Shown: in pieces, positions 54,599-63,253 of the stretch
Position numbering within the stretch: position 1 is the first letter of the stretch
How the letters are laid out: each line of letters begins with the position of its first letter
Assembly: GCF_011764585.1 (NCBI RefSeq)
Contig: NZ_AP022853.1
Coordinates: forward strand, 62,001-126,000
DNA: 64,000 nt
Origin: Sulfurimicrobium lacus
Lineage (GTDB): Bacteria > Pseudomonadota > Gammaproteobacteria > Burkholderiales > Sulfuricellaceae
Direction: 5' to 3'
Position numbers and translations under genes: made by a program
The notes under the pieces: model-generated
Databases searched by the model: none
What the model was told of the DNA's origin: nothing
Seen by the model: the letters and a program-made list of their open reading frames with translations, nothing else

Positions 54599-56626
54599 AT
54601 GAACAACCCCCTGCTCGACTTCTCCGGCCTGCCGCGTTTTCCCGACATCGAGCCGGCACATGTCACGCCTGCGGTCGAACAACTGATCGTCGACAACCGC
54701 GCCCTGGTGGAGAGACTGGTGGCCGACGTCGCGCCCCCCGCCTGGGATAACTTCGTGCGCCCGCTGGAAGACGCCAACGAGCGCCTTTCCCGTGCCTGGG
54801 GACAGGTTTCGCACCTCAACGCGGTGATGAACAGCCCCGAGCTGCGCGAGGTTTACAACGCCAACCTGCCCACCCTCACCGCCTTCTACGCCGACCTGTC
54901 GCAACACCAGGGCTTGTTCGACAAATTCAAGGCGCTCAAAGCCTCCCCCGCCTTCGATACGCTGACCCCGGCGCAAAAGAAAATCGTCGCCAACGAACTG
55001 CGCGACTTCGTGCTCGGCGGCGCCGACCTGGCGGAGGACAAGAAGGGCCGCTTCAAGGCCATCCAGGAGGAGCTTTCCACCCTCTCCGCCAAGTTCGAGG
55101 AAAATCTGCTCGACACCACCAACGCCTTCGCCCTGTTCGTCGAGAGTGAGGACGAGCTAACCGGTATTCCCGCCGATGCGCTGCAGGTGGCGCGCGAGGC
55201 GGCCCAGGCCGACGGCAAGGCGGGCTGGAAATTCACGCTGCACATGCCGTCCTACATGCCGCTGATGCAGTACGGGGAAAACCGCAAGCTGCGCGAGCAG
55301 ATGTACTACGCCTACGTCACCCGCGCTTCCGAATTCGGCAAGCCGGAACTCGACAACACCGCGCTGATCACGCAAATCCTCAAGCTGCGCCGCGAAGCCG
55401 CGCAAATGCTGGGGTTCAACAATTACGCCGAGGAATCGCTGGCCACCAAGATGGCGGAAACACCGCAGCAGGTGCTGGACTTCCTCAACCAGCTGGGCGC
55501 CCGCGCCAAGCCTTACGCCGAGCGCGACCTCGCCGACCTGCGCCAGTTCGCCCGCGAGGAAATGGACATGGACAAGCTCGAAGCATGGGACGTCGCCTAC
55601 GCCAGCGAGAAAATGCGCCTCCAGCGCTACGCTTTTTCCGACCAGGAAGTGAAGCAGTACTTCCCGGAAAACAAGGTCTTGCCGGGCATGTTCAAGGTAG
55701 TGGAAACTATTTACGGTCTCTCCATCCATTCTTCCAGCGCGCCGGTATGGCACCAGGATGTGAAATTCTTCGACATCCGCGACCAGCAGAACCAGCTGGT
55801 CGGCCAGTTCTACCTCGACCTCTATGCGCGCCAGAACAAGCGCGGCGGCGCCTGGATGGACGACGCCATCACGCGGCGGCGCAAGGAATCCGGCATCCAG
55901 GTGCCAGTGACCTACCTGAACTGCAATTTCGCCGCGCCGGTGGGCGACAAACCCGCGCTCTTCACCCACGACGAAGTCATCACCCTGTTCCACGAGTTCG
56001 GCCACGGCCTGCACCACATGCTGACCCGGGTGGAAGACCTCGGCGTGTCCGGCATCAACGGCGTGGAATGGGACGCCGTCGAGCTGCCGAGCCAGTTCAT
56101 GGAAAACTTCTGCTGGGAATGGGACGTGCTCAAGCACCTGGCCCGCCACGTGGATAGCGGCGAACTCCTGCCGCGCGCGCTGTTCGACAAGATGCTGGCG
56201 GCGAAGAACTTCCAGGGCGGCTTGCAAACCGTGCGCCAGCTCGAATTCGCCCTGTTCGACATGCATCTGCACGCCGATTTCGACCCGGCCGGTACCGTGA
56301 CGCCGCTGCAGCTGCTGGAGCGCATCCGCGCCCAGATCGCGGTGCTCATCCCGCCCGCCTACAACCGCTTCCCCAATAATTTCTCGCACATCTTCGCCGG
56401 GGGCTACGGCGCCGGTTACTACAGCTACAAGTGGGCGGAAGTGCTGTCGGCGGATGCCTACAGCCTGTTCGAGGAAAACGGCGTGCTGAGCGAAGAAGTC
56501 GGCCACCGTTTCTGGAGCGAGATACTCGGCGTCGGCGGCAGCCGTTCGGCGCTGGAATCCTTCGTCGCCTTCCGCGGGCGGGAGCCTTCCATCGACGCGC
56601 TGCTGCGGCATAATGGCATGGTCTAG
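54599..56626 (+). CDS. prlC: Oligopeptidase A
   Basis: This 675-residue M3 metallopeptidase has H465-E-F-G-H469 with the third ligand further along, in LFHEFGHGLHHML, and starts MNNPLLDFSGLPRFPDI. It degrades signal peptides and short peptides in the cytosol. A TATAAT at 54562-54567 lies upstream. The earlier in-frame start at 54494 would run through the promoter and is rejected. Confidence 0.96.
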   Translation: MNNPLLDFSGLPRFPDIEPAHVTPAVEQLIVDNRALVERLVADVAPPAWDNFVRPLEDANERLSRAWGQVSHLNAVMNSPELREVYNANLPTLTAFYADLSQHQGLFDKFKALKASPAFDTLTPAQKKIVANELRDFVLGGADLAEDKKGRFKAIQEELSTLSAKFEENLLDTTNAFALFVESEDELTGIPADALQVAREAAQADGKAGWKFTLHMPSYMPLMQYGENRKLREQMYYAYVTRASEFGKPELDNTALITQILKLRREAAQMLGFNNYAEESLATKMAETPQQVLDFLNQLGARAKPYAERDLADLRQFAREEMDMDKLEAWDVAYASEKMRLQRYAFSDQEVKQYFPENKVLPGMFKVVETIYGLSIHSSSAPVWHQDVKFFDIRDQQNQLVGQFYLDLYARQNKRGGAWMDDAITRRRKESGIQVPVTYLNCNFAAPVGDKPALFTHDEVITLFHEFGHGLHHMLTRVEDLGVSGINGVEWDAVELPSQFMENFCWEWDVLKHLARHVDSGELLPRALFDKMLAAKNFQGGLQTVRQLEFALFDMHLHADFDPAGTVTPLQLLERIRAQIAVLIPPAYNRFPNNFSHIFAGGYGAGYYSYKWAEVLSADAYSLFEENGVLSEEVGHRFWSEILGVGGSRSALESFVAFRGREPSIDALLRHNGMV

Positions 56627-56708
56627 CGGGGCTTCATGTCCCTGATTTTGCGCTATACTTCAACCCATTTTATTAGCTGACTCGCGGCGAAAACCGCTGG
56701 CAGATCCA

Positions 56709-57632
56709 ATGTCCCCACAAAACCCGACAGATATCGCACGCGCCGCCCTCTATCAGCTTACCGAGGACGGCCTGCCGCCGACGCCCGAAAACTACGGCAA
56801 GTATTACCGCAAGGTTTCCGGCGAGGAGGCGCCGCAGGAGCAGGTCGACCAAAATACCTGCGGCCCGCTGTTGACCATGATCCGCGACATGCTGGGCGAG
56901 GCGAGCGAACGCACCGGCACTCTTGCCAGCGATCTTCAGAGTCACAACAAGACGATCAAAAGTTCCATCGACGACTTGAGCCAGGCGCAGGAAAAGAAGC
57001 GCATGCTGCAACTGCTCGGCACCATTCTGACCACCACCACCTCGATCCACTCCTCGGTGGAAGACGCCCATCTCGATCTCGCCGCCACCAAGATGGCGCT
57101 GGAGCACATCAAGAACGAGCTGCAGGAAAGCCGCCACCTGATGCAGGAAGACTGGCTCACCGGCGCCCAGAACCGGCGCGCCATGGACATGGTACTGACC
57201 AAGGAAGTCGCTCGCGCCCAGCGCAGCGCCACCAAGCTGACGGTGGCGATGCTGGACCTGGACTATTTCAAGCGCATCAACGACGAATTCGGCCACGACG
57301 CCGGCGACAAGCTGCTGCAGCACCTGACCCTGATCACCAAGGCGGTGCTGCGCGAGGCGGATTCCCTGATCCGCTACGGCGGCGAAGAATTCCTCATCAT
57401 CCTGCCGGAAACCGACATCAACGGCGCGCAGTTCGTCATGGACCGCCTCAAGCAGGCTTTCCAGAAAACGCCGCTGGCTTACGACGGCAAGCCGATCCCC
57501 GTCACCTTCAGCGCCGGACTGGCGCGCCTGACCTCCGACGAAAACGGTCATGCCCTGGTGATGCGCGCCGATGCTGCCCTGTACGAGGCCAAGCACGCCG
57601 GCCGCAACTGCGTCAAAATCGCCGCCGACTAG
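56709..57632 (+). CDS. Diguanylate cyclase (GGDEF)
   Basis: A cytosolic 307-residue enzyme: N-terminal helical region of about 140 residues with TPENYGKYYRKVSGEE, as seen in GGDEF proteins of this type, then the GGDEF domain with G224-G-E-E-F228 (GGEEF variant, active) and the inhibitory I-site R215-E-A-D218 five residues before it. It makes cyclic di-GMP, feedback limited. No sensor domain or membrane segment is visible. Confidence 0.94.
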   Translation: MSPQNPTDIARAALYQLTEDGLPPTPENYGKYYRKVSGEEAPQEQVDQNTCGPLLTMIRDMLGEASERTGTLASDLQSHNKTIKSSIDDLSQAQEKKRMLQLLGTILTTTTSIHSSVEDAHLDLAATKMALEHIKNELQESRHLMQEDWLTGAQNRRAMDMVLTKEVARAQRSATKLTVAMLDLDYFKRINDEFGHDAGDKLLQHLTLITKAVLREADSLIRYGGEEFLIILPETDINGAQFVMDRLKQAFQKTPLAYDGKPIPVTFSAGLARLTSDENGHALVMRADAALYEAKHAGRNCVKIAAD

Positions 57633-57652
57633 TTTTACCCCTCCTTAAATTC

Positions 57653-57670
57653 CGTTCAGCTTGCGTTCAG
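57653..57670 (+). promoter_or_regulatory. Direct repeat, candidate OmpR-family operator
   Basis: CGTTCAG at 57653-57659 and 57664-57670 are repeated with 11-bp spacing, the pitch expected for an OmpR/PhoB-type dimer. It precedes a gene cluster that includes such a regulator (58566), so autoregulation is plausible. Confidence 0.5.
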
Positions 57671-57737
57671 TCTCCCGCGCGTAGGATGCGTCACATCAGG
57701 CCACGCCTGAAATATCCCAACGCAAAAGGAGATGGGC

Positions 57738-58250
57738 ATGAAAACTACCAAACTGGTGCTCGCCGGCTTGACCGCCGCGCTGGTGCTGGCTTCCGGCGCC
57801 GCCCTGGCGGAACAGTATTCCGACCGCGCGCGCGTCGTCAGCGCAACGCCGGAATACGACCGCGTCAACGCGCCGCGCCAAGAGTGCTACGACGAATACC
57901 AAGCGGCGCAGCCTTATGGCGAGCGTTCCTATGGCGGTTCGGTGATCGGCGGCATTACCGGCGCCCTGGTCGGCAACCAGATCGGCCGCGGCCACGGCAG
58001 GGAAGCGGCTACCGCCTTGGGTGCCATTACCGGTGCCATCGTCGGCGACCGTCTGCAGAACCAGAATATCGACGACAACCGGGGGCCGCGCAGCGTGCGC
58101 CGCTGCCGCGAAATCGACAACTGGGAGAACCGCCTCGCCGGCTACCGTGTGGTGTACGAATACGGTGGGCACCGCTACGCCACGATGATGCCGAACGACC
58201 CCGGCAACTATGTGCGGGTGCGGGTTTCAGTCGATGCTTATGAAGATTAG
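57738..58250 (+). CDS. Glycine-zipper 17-kDa surface-antigen-like protein
   Basis: A 170-residue protein with a signal peptide (LASGAALA) and the glycine-zipper membrane domain (GGSVIGGITGALVGNQIGRGHGREAATALGAITGAIVGD) of the Rickettsia 17-kDa/SlyB group, and a C-terminal domain with two cysteines (QECYDEY, RRCREID). AAGGAG precedes the second ATG at 57738; the ATG at 57732 abuts it and cannot be used. Such proteins are envelope-stress targets of PhoPQ-type systems, which fits the genes following. Confidence 0.85.
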   Translation: MKTTKLVLAGLTAALVLASGAALAEQYSDRARVVSATPEYDRVNAPRQECYDEYQAAQPYGERSYGGSVIGGITGALVGNQIGRGHGREAATALGAITGAIVGDRLQNQNIDDNRGPRSVRRCREIDNWENRLAGYRVVYEYGGHRYATMMPNDPGNYVRVRVSVDAYED

Positions 58251-58281
58251 AATTGACCCATTCTGAGCCAGGGAAACTTCC

Positions 58282-58569
58282 ATGAAACGCCTCGCTTTGC
58301 TCTGTGTCCTGTTGCTCCCCCTTTTCGCCACGGCCGGCGAGCACTGGCGGCCGTCCTCGTCCTTCCACCTGGCCGAAGCCGGTCGCGGCCAGCCCCGCAT
58401 CAGCATGGGGGACGCCATGGAGCGGGTGGCTCGGGCAACCGGCGGGCGCGTCATCCAGGCGCAGCCCGCCACGGTGAACGGGCACGAGGGCTATCGTATC
58501 AAGGTGCTTACGGCGCGCGGCGAAGTGCGGGTGGTTTACGTCGATGCCGAAACCGGTGCCATGCAATGA
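58282..58569 (+). CDS. Periplasmic PepSY-domain protein
   Basis: Encodes 95 residues: signal peptide (LCVLLLPLFATAGE) and a single PepSY domain (ISMGDAMERVARATGGRVIQAQPATVNGHEGYRIKVL). PepSY proteins next to two-component genes often sense or modulate the kinase. It overlaps the response regulator start by 4 bp (ATGA). Confidence 0.9.
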   Translation: MKRLALLCVLLLPLFATAGEHWRPSSSFHLAEAGRGQPRISMGDAMERVARATGGRVIQAQPATVNGHEGYRIKVLTARGEVRVVYVDAETGAMQ

Positions 58570-59237
58570 GGGTGCTGGTCATCGAGGACGAAGCCAGCCT
58601 GCAGGCACAGCTCCGCGCCGGGCTGGAGGGCCAGGGTTACCGGGTGGACAGCACGGGCGACGGCAAGGACGGGCTCTACCTCGCCACGGAATACCCCTTC
58701 GATGCCGCCATCGTCGATCTCGGCCTGCCCGGCCTGTCGGGCATCGAGATCATCCGCGCGCTGCGCCGGCAGGGCAAGACGCTGCCCGTGCTCATCCTCA
58801 CCGCACGCGGCCGCTGGCAGGACAAGGTGGAAGGGCTGGAAGCCGGCGCGGACGACTATCTCGCCAAACCGTTCCAGATGGAAGAACTGCTGGCGCGCCT
58901 GAAAGCCCTGCTGCGGCGCGCCTCCGGCAGCGTCGACCAGGTTTTGCGCGGCGGTCCGGTCACCCTCGACATCGCGGCGCAAAAGGCTTTCGTGGCGGCG
59001 CACGAGATCGAGCTCACCGCATTCGAATACCGCCTGCTGGAATACCTCATGCAGCACCGCGCCAAGGCCATCCCCAAGAGCGAGCTCACCGATTACCTCT
59101 ATCCCCACGACCAGGATTGCGACAGCAACGTGCTGGAAGTGCTGGTGAGCCGCCTGCGGCGCAAGCTCGACCCGGACGGCGCGTTGCAGCCGATCGAGAC
59201 CCTGCGCGGCAGGGGTTACCGTTTTACACTGCAATAA
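58566..59237 (+). CDS. OmpR/PhoP-family response regulator
   Basis: A regulator of 223 residues with receiver MRVLVIEDEASLQ, phospho-acceptor D51 (AIVDLGLPG), LAKPF, and a winged-helix C-terminus (ETLRGRGYRFTLQ). PhoP-like. Its kinase is encoded downstream at 59333, separated by an inverted repeat. Likely binds the direct repeat at 57653. Confidence 0.94.
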   Translation: MRVLVIEDEASLQAQLRAGLEGQGYRVDSTGDGKDGLYLATEYPFDAAIVDLGLPGLSGIEIIRALRRQGKTLPVLILTARGRWQDKVEGLEAGADDYLAKPFQMEELLARLKALLRRASGSVDQVLRGGPVTLDIAAQKAFVAAHEIELTAFEYRLLEYLMQHRAKAIPKSELTDYLYPHDQDCDSNVLEVLVSRLRRKLDPDGALQPIETLRGRGYRFTLQ

Positions 59238-59251
59238 TTAAAAAAACAGTT

Positions 59252-59314
59252 AACCACGGAGAACACGGAGAAAGCCTATGTTTTTCCTCCGTGTTCTCCG
59301 TGTTTTCCGTGGTT
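59252..59314. repeat. Short-period inverted repeat (CACGGAGAA type) between regulator and kinase
   Basis: AACCACGGAGAACACGGAGAA (59252-59272, 21 bases) is mirrored at 59294-59314 with one mismatch. The same sequence recurs at 60695-60767 beyond the kinase gene. Confidence 0.9.
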
Positions 59315-59332
59315 CAAAAGGTTTTTAAAATC

Positions 59333-60685
59333 ATGACCATCAACGCCCGCATCGTTCTTGCCGCTTCGCTCGTGCTGGCGATTTTCCTCGCGCTCACCGG
59401 GATCGCGCTCGACCAGGCGTTCCGCGACAGCGCGCGGGCGGCCCGGGAGGAACGCCTGCAGGGGCAGCTTTACCTGCTGATCGCTGCGGCGGAAGTGGAT
59501 GAGGCCGGACGGCTGTCCATGCCGGACCAGCTGCAGGAGCCGCGCTTCGGCCAGCCCGGATCGGGGCTTTACGCCTCCATCGACGACGGGCGTGGAAGGC
59601 AGCGCTGGCTTTCGCACTCGGCCCTGAACGTGGTCCTGCCGGCGGGCAGCGTGCTGGCTGCGGGCGAACGTCGCTTCGCGGAGCTGCCGGGTGCGCGCGG
59701 CGCCCATTTTTTCGTCAGCAGCATGGGGGTGAGCTGGAGCGAGGGAAAGCGCAAATTCCCCTTCACTTTCCGCGTGGCGGAAGACCTGGACGCCTTCGAT
59801 ACCCAGCTCGCCCGTTACCGTCGCAGCCTGTGGGGCTGGCTCGGCGCGATGGCCTTGCTGCTGCTGCTGGCGCAAGCCGCGCTGCTGCGCTGGGGGCTGC
59901 GCCCGCTGCGCCGGGTGGCGGCGGAAATCCGCGCCATCGAGGCGGGAGAGAAGGAGCGCCTGGGCGGCGATTACCCCGCCGAGCTCAAGGCGCTGACCGA
60001 AAACCTGAACGGCCTGCTGCAGCGTGAGCGCGCGCACCAGCAACGCTACCGCGACGCGCTGGGTGACCTCGCCCATAGCCTGAAAACGCCGCTGGCCGTC
60101 ATGCGGGGCGCGTTATCAGAACAATCGCGCAGCGCGCTTTCGGAACAATCCTCGCTGGCCGCCACGGTAGCGGAGGAGAGCGAAAAAATGCAGCGCATCG
60201 TGGACTATCAGCTGCAGCGCGCAGCGACCATGGGGCCTTCTTCGCCCTTGGCGGGCACGCTCGAAATCGAGCCGCTGGCGCAAAGAATCATGGCCTCCCT
60301 CGACAAGGTTTATCGCGACAAGGCGATCAGCGCGGAAATGCACGTCGACAAGGCGCCCGGATTCCGCGGCGACCAGGGGGATTTGCTGGAATTGCTCGGC
60401 AACCTGCTCGACAACGCATACAAGTGGAGTGCAAGCCGGGTGATGTTGTCCGTTGCGGCAGAGGCAGGGAAATTGACGCTGTCGGTGGAGGACGACGGTC
60501 CGGGCATCCCGCCCGCCGACATCGACCGCATCCTGCAGCGCGGCGCCCGCGCCGACCAGTCCGCACCGGGCCAGGGCATCGGCCTGGCGGTGGTGGCCAG
60601 CATCGTGCAGGCTTATGGCGGAGAGGTGGCGATCGGCCGCAGCGCGCTGGGTGGCGCTGCCATCACGATTCGGCTGCCAGGGTAA
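59333..60685 (+). CDS. PhoQ-like sensor histidine kinase
   Basis: The 450-residue kinase begins MTINARIVLAASLVLAIFLALTG, has a periplasmic sensor of about 120 residues, a second helix (LWGWLGAMALLLLLAQAALL), HAMP, the H-box AHSLKTPLAVM and the ATPase domain (LLDNAYKWS, DDGPGIP, GIGLAVV). HSLKTPL is the PhoQ-type box. Start 59333 leaves AAAAGG eleven bases upstream. It partners the regulator at 58566. Confidence 0.93.
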   Translation: MTINARIVLAASLVLAIFLALTGIALDQAFRDSARAAREERLQGQLYLLIAAAEVDEAGRLSMPDQLQEPRFGQPGSGLYASIDDGRGRQRWLSHSALNVVLPAGSVLAAGERRFAELPGARGAHFFVSSMGVSWSEGKRKFPFTFRVAEDLDAFDTQLARYRRSLWGWLGAMALLLLLAQAALLRWGLRPLRRVAAEIRAIEAGEKERLGGDYPAELKALTENLNGLLQRERAHQQRYRDALGDLAHSLKTPLAVMRGALSEQSRSALSEQSSLAATVAEESEKMQRIVDYQLQRAATMGPSSPLAGTLEIEPLAQRIMASLDKVYRDKAISAEMHVDKAPGFRGDQGDLLELLGNLLDNAYKWSASRVMLSVAAEAGKLTLSVEDDGPGIPPADIDRILQRGARADQSAPGQGIGLAVVASIVQAYGGEVAIGRSALGGAAITIRLPG

Positions 60686-60694
60686 AGACAGGGT

Positions 60695-60767
60695 TTAACC
60701 ACGGAGAACACGGAAAAAGCAAAGAGCCGTGGATTTCCTTCCGTGTTCTCCGTGTTTTCCGTGGTTA
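60695..60767. repeat. Short-period inverted repeat (CACGGAGAA type), second copy
   Basis: TTAACCACGGAGAACACGGA at about 60695-60717 is mirrored at 60745-60767 with two mismatches. The right arm contains the stop codon of the convergent Lon-like gene. Same family as 59252-59314. Confidence 0.88.
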
Positions 60768-63173
60768 ATTGCCTTTCCCAGACGTCTTTCCCTTTTTGCG
60801 CTCCTGCGCGGCCTTGGCCAGCGCCTGGCGCAATTTCAGCAGGGCGGCGATGCGCCCGTCCACTTTGGCGTTCACTTCCTGGGCCGCGATGCCGGTCAGC
60901 AGCTCCAGCGCCTCGTCCACCTGCGCGACCGGGTAGACATGGAAGCGTCCTTCAGCCACTGCCTGCACCACGTCCTGGCGCAGCATCAGGTGCTGGACGT
61001 TGGCGGCGGGAATCACCACGCCCTGCTCGCCGTTCAGTCCGCGGGCGCGACAGATGTCGAAGAAGCCCTCGATTTTCTCGTTCACCGCGCCGATCGCCTG
61101 CACCTGCCCGAACTGGTTGATCGACCCGGTCACCGCCATGGACTGCCTGACCGGCACTTCCGCCAGGCTGGAGAGCAGGGCGCAGAGCTCCGCCACCGAC
61201 GCGCTGTCGCCTTCCACCCCGCCGTAGGACTGCTCGAACACCAGGCTGGCGGCCAGCGGCAACGGTCGGTTCTTGGCGTAGCGCGAGGCGAGGTAGGCCG
61301 ACAGGATCAGCACGCCCTTGGAATGGATCGCGCCGGAGAGCTTGGCTTCGCGCTCGATGTTGAGCAGTTCGCCCTCGCCCAGGCGGGTCGTGGCGGTAAC
61401 GCGCGAAGGCTGGGCGAAGGCGGCGTTGCCGAGGTCGATGACGGACAGGGCGTTGACCTGCCCCACCCTGGCGCCGCTGCTGTCGATCAGCACGGTGCCG
61501 CGCAGGATTTCCTCCTGCACCCGCTCCTTGAGGCGGCTGGCGCGCAGCAGCTGGGTGTCGATGGCGTACTGGACGTCGGCCATGGCCACTGCCTCGCGCC
61601 CTTCCTTGCGTGCCCAGTAATCGGCTTCGCGCAGCAGGTCGGCGACCGACTGCAGGTGGGCGGAAAGCTTGTGGGCCTCGCCCGCCAGCCGTGCGCTGTG
61701 TTCGATCACCCGCGCCACGGCGGCGGGGTCGAAAGGCAGCAGCTTTTCCTTGCGGGCGACGGTGCCGATCAGGCGGGCGTAGAGCAGGTCCGATTCGCCG
61801 TTGCGCTCGAAACGGTCGTCGAAGTCGGCTTCCACCTTGAACAGCTCGGCGAATTCGGGGTCGTAGGCGTACAGCAGGTAGTAGAGGATGCGCTCGCCGA
61901 ACAGCACGACCTTGACATCCAGCGGCACCGGCTCAGGCTCCAGCGATACGGTGCTGACCAGGCTGAGTATCTGCGCCAGCGATTCGATGCGGATTTCGCG
62001 CGCGTGCAAAACGCGTTTCAACCCCTCCCAGGCATAAAGCTGGGTCAGCAGCTTGCGGGCGTCGAGCAACAGGTAGCCGCCGTTGGCGCGGTGCAGCGAC
62101 CCCGGCTTGATCAGGGTGAAATCGGTGACCAGGTTGCCGAACTGGGCCAGGTGCTCCACCCGCCCGATCAGGTTGTGGTGCATCGGGCTGTCCTCGTACA
62201 CTACCGGAGCGCCCTGCGACGCGGTGTGGTCGACCAGCACGTTGATGCCGTAACGGCGGAAATGGGGGCCGTCGTTGCCGCTCTGTCCCTCCTCGGTGCG
62301 CCTGAAATCCCCCACGTTTTCGATCACATCCTGCTGCACCGCGTCGAAATAGGTCATCACGGCGGGGATGAGCAGGAACGGCAGCCGGGCTTCGTCCACC
62401 AGGTGTTCCACGGCGAACATGGTGATCAGGCGGTTGAGGTGCTTGAGCTTTTCACGCGCTTCGCGCTTCCACTGCGGGATGTCGTGGCGCAGGATTTTTT
62501 CCAGCTGGGCCTGCAGTTCGCCAATGGTCGCCTCGATGCGCGCCTTTTCCTGTTCGTCGAGCTTGTCGTATTCTTCCGGCTTGATCACCTCGCCGTCTTT
62601 CAGCGGCCCGAAGCCGAAGCCGTTCTGCGAGCGCAGCAGGGCGATGCCGCGCAGGTTGGCATCCTCGCCCAGCGACTTGACGGCATCTTCTTCCCGCGCG
62701 GTGAAGGATTCCTGGATTTCCTCCGTCTTGGCGCGGTATTCCTCGCTCTCGAACGCCGCCGCGATGGTGGCGCGCAGCTCTTCCACCAGCAGCTCCATGG
62801 AACGGTGCAGCCTGACCGCCATGCCGGCCGGAAGCAGCAGGGCGCGCGGCTTGTGCGGCTGTTCGAAGTTGTTGACGTAGCACAGGTCGGCGGGAACCGG
62901 CTCCTTGCCCGCCTTGTTTTCGAGGAACTGGGTAACGAAGGTGTGCTTGCCGGTACCGTACGGCCCCATGACGAAAAGGTTGTAGCCCTCGCGCTGGATG
63001 TCGCTGCCGAAACGGATGGCGTTGAGCGCCCGCGTCTGGCCGATGATTTCGGCGAGATCTTCGAGTTCGGCGGTGGTGGCGAAGGCAAACTGCCCCGGAT
63101 CGCAGCGGCGGTAGAGTTGTTCCGGGGTGAGGGACGGAATGGTGGACACGGTATTCCTCGCTTTATTCTTCAT
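60765..63173 (-). CDS. Lon-like ATP-dependent protease
   Basis: An 802-residue member of the Lon-related group lacking the canonical Lon N-domain. N-terminal ATPase motif GPYGTGKHTF, a coiled-coil-rich insert, then the serine-lysine protease domain with S657 (EGDSAS) and K700 (NEKIEGF), 43 residues apart as in E. coli Lon. A variant Walker A (GTGKHT) is present. Substrates are unknown. It converges with the kinase operon. Confidence 0.92.
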   Translation of the reverse strand: MKNKARNTVSTIPSLTPEQLYRRCDPGQFAFATTAELEDLAEIIGQTRALNAIRFGSDIQREGYNLFVMGPYGTGKHTFVTQFLENKAGKEPVPADLCYVNNFEQPHKPRALLLPAGMAVRLHRSMELLVEELRATIAAAFESEEYRAKTEEIQESFTAREEDAVKSLGEDANLRGIALLRSQNGFGFGPLKDGEVIKPEEYDKLDEQEKARIEATIGELQAQLEKILRHDIPQWKREAREKLKHLNRLITMFAVEHLVDEARLPFLLIPAVMTYFDAVQQDVIENVGDFRRTEEGQSGNDGPHFRRYGINVLVDHTASQGAPVVYEDSPMHHNLIGRVEHLAQFGNLVTDFTLIKPGSLHRANGGYLLLDARKLLTQLYAWEGLKRVLHAREIRIESLAQILSLVSTVSLEPEPVPLDVKVVLFGERILYYLLYAYDPEFAELFKVEADFDDRFERNGESDLLYARLIGTVARKEKLLPFDPAAVARVIEHSARLAGEAHKLSAHLQSVADLLREADYWARKEGREAVAMADVQYAIDTQLLRASRLKERVQEEILRGTVLIDSSGARVGQVNALSVIDLGNAAFAQPSRVTATTRLGEGELLNIEREAKLSGAIHSKGVLILSAYLASRYAKNRPLPLAASLVFEQSYGGVEGDSASVAELCALLSSLAEVPVRQSMAVTGSINQFGQVQAIGAVNEKIEGFFDICRARGLNGEQGVVIPAANVQHLMLRQDVVQAVAEGRFHVYPVAQVDEALELLTGIAAQEVNAKVDGRIAALLKLRQALAKAAQERKKGKTSGKGN

Positions 63174-63253
63174 TAAGATCAGCGCTGAAATAGTTTCTCA
63201 CACTTCCACTCTTGTTTAGCATAGGCAGACGCCTTATGGTTAGAATCGTCCCG

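Noticed and set aside
57732-57737. Start of the 17-kDa-antigen-like gene at the first ATG
   Set aside because: It abuts AAGGAG without spacing; the second ATG six bases on has correct spacing.
60729-63176. Long plus-strand open frame of 815 codons opposite the Lon-like gene
   Set aside because: It mirrors the codons of a well-recognised protease on the other strand, a usual effect of GC-rich third positions; no motifs or ribosome site.
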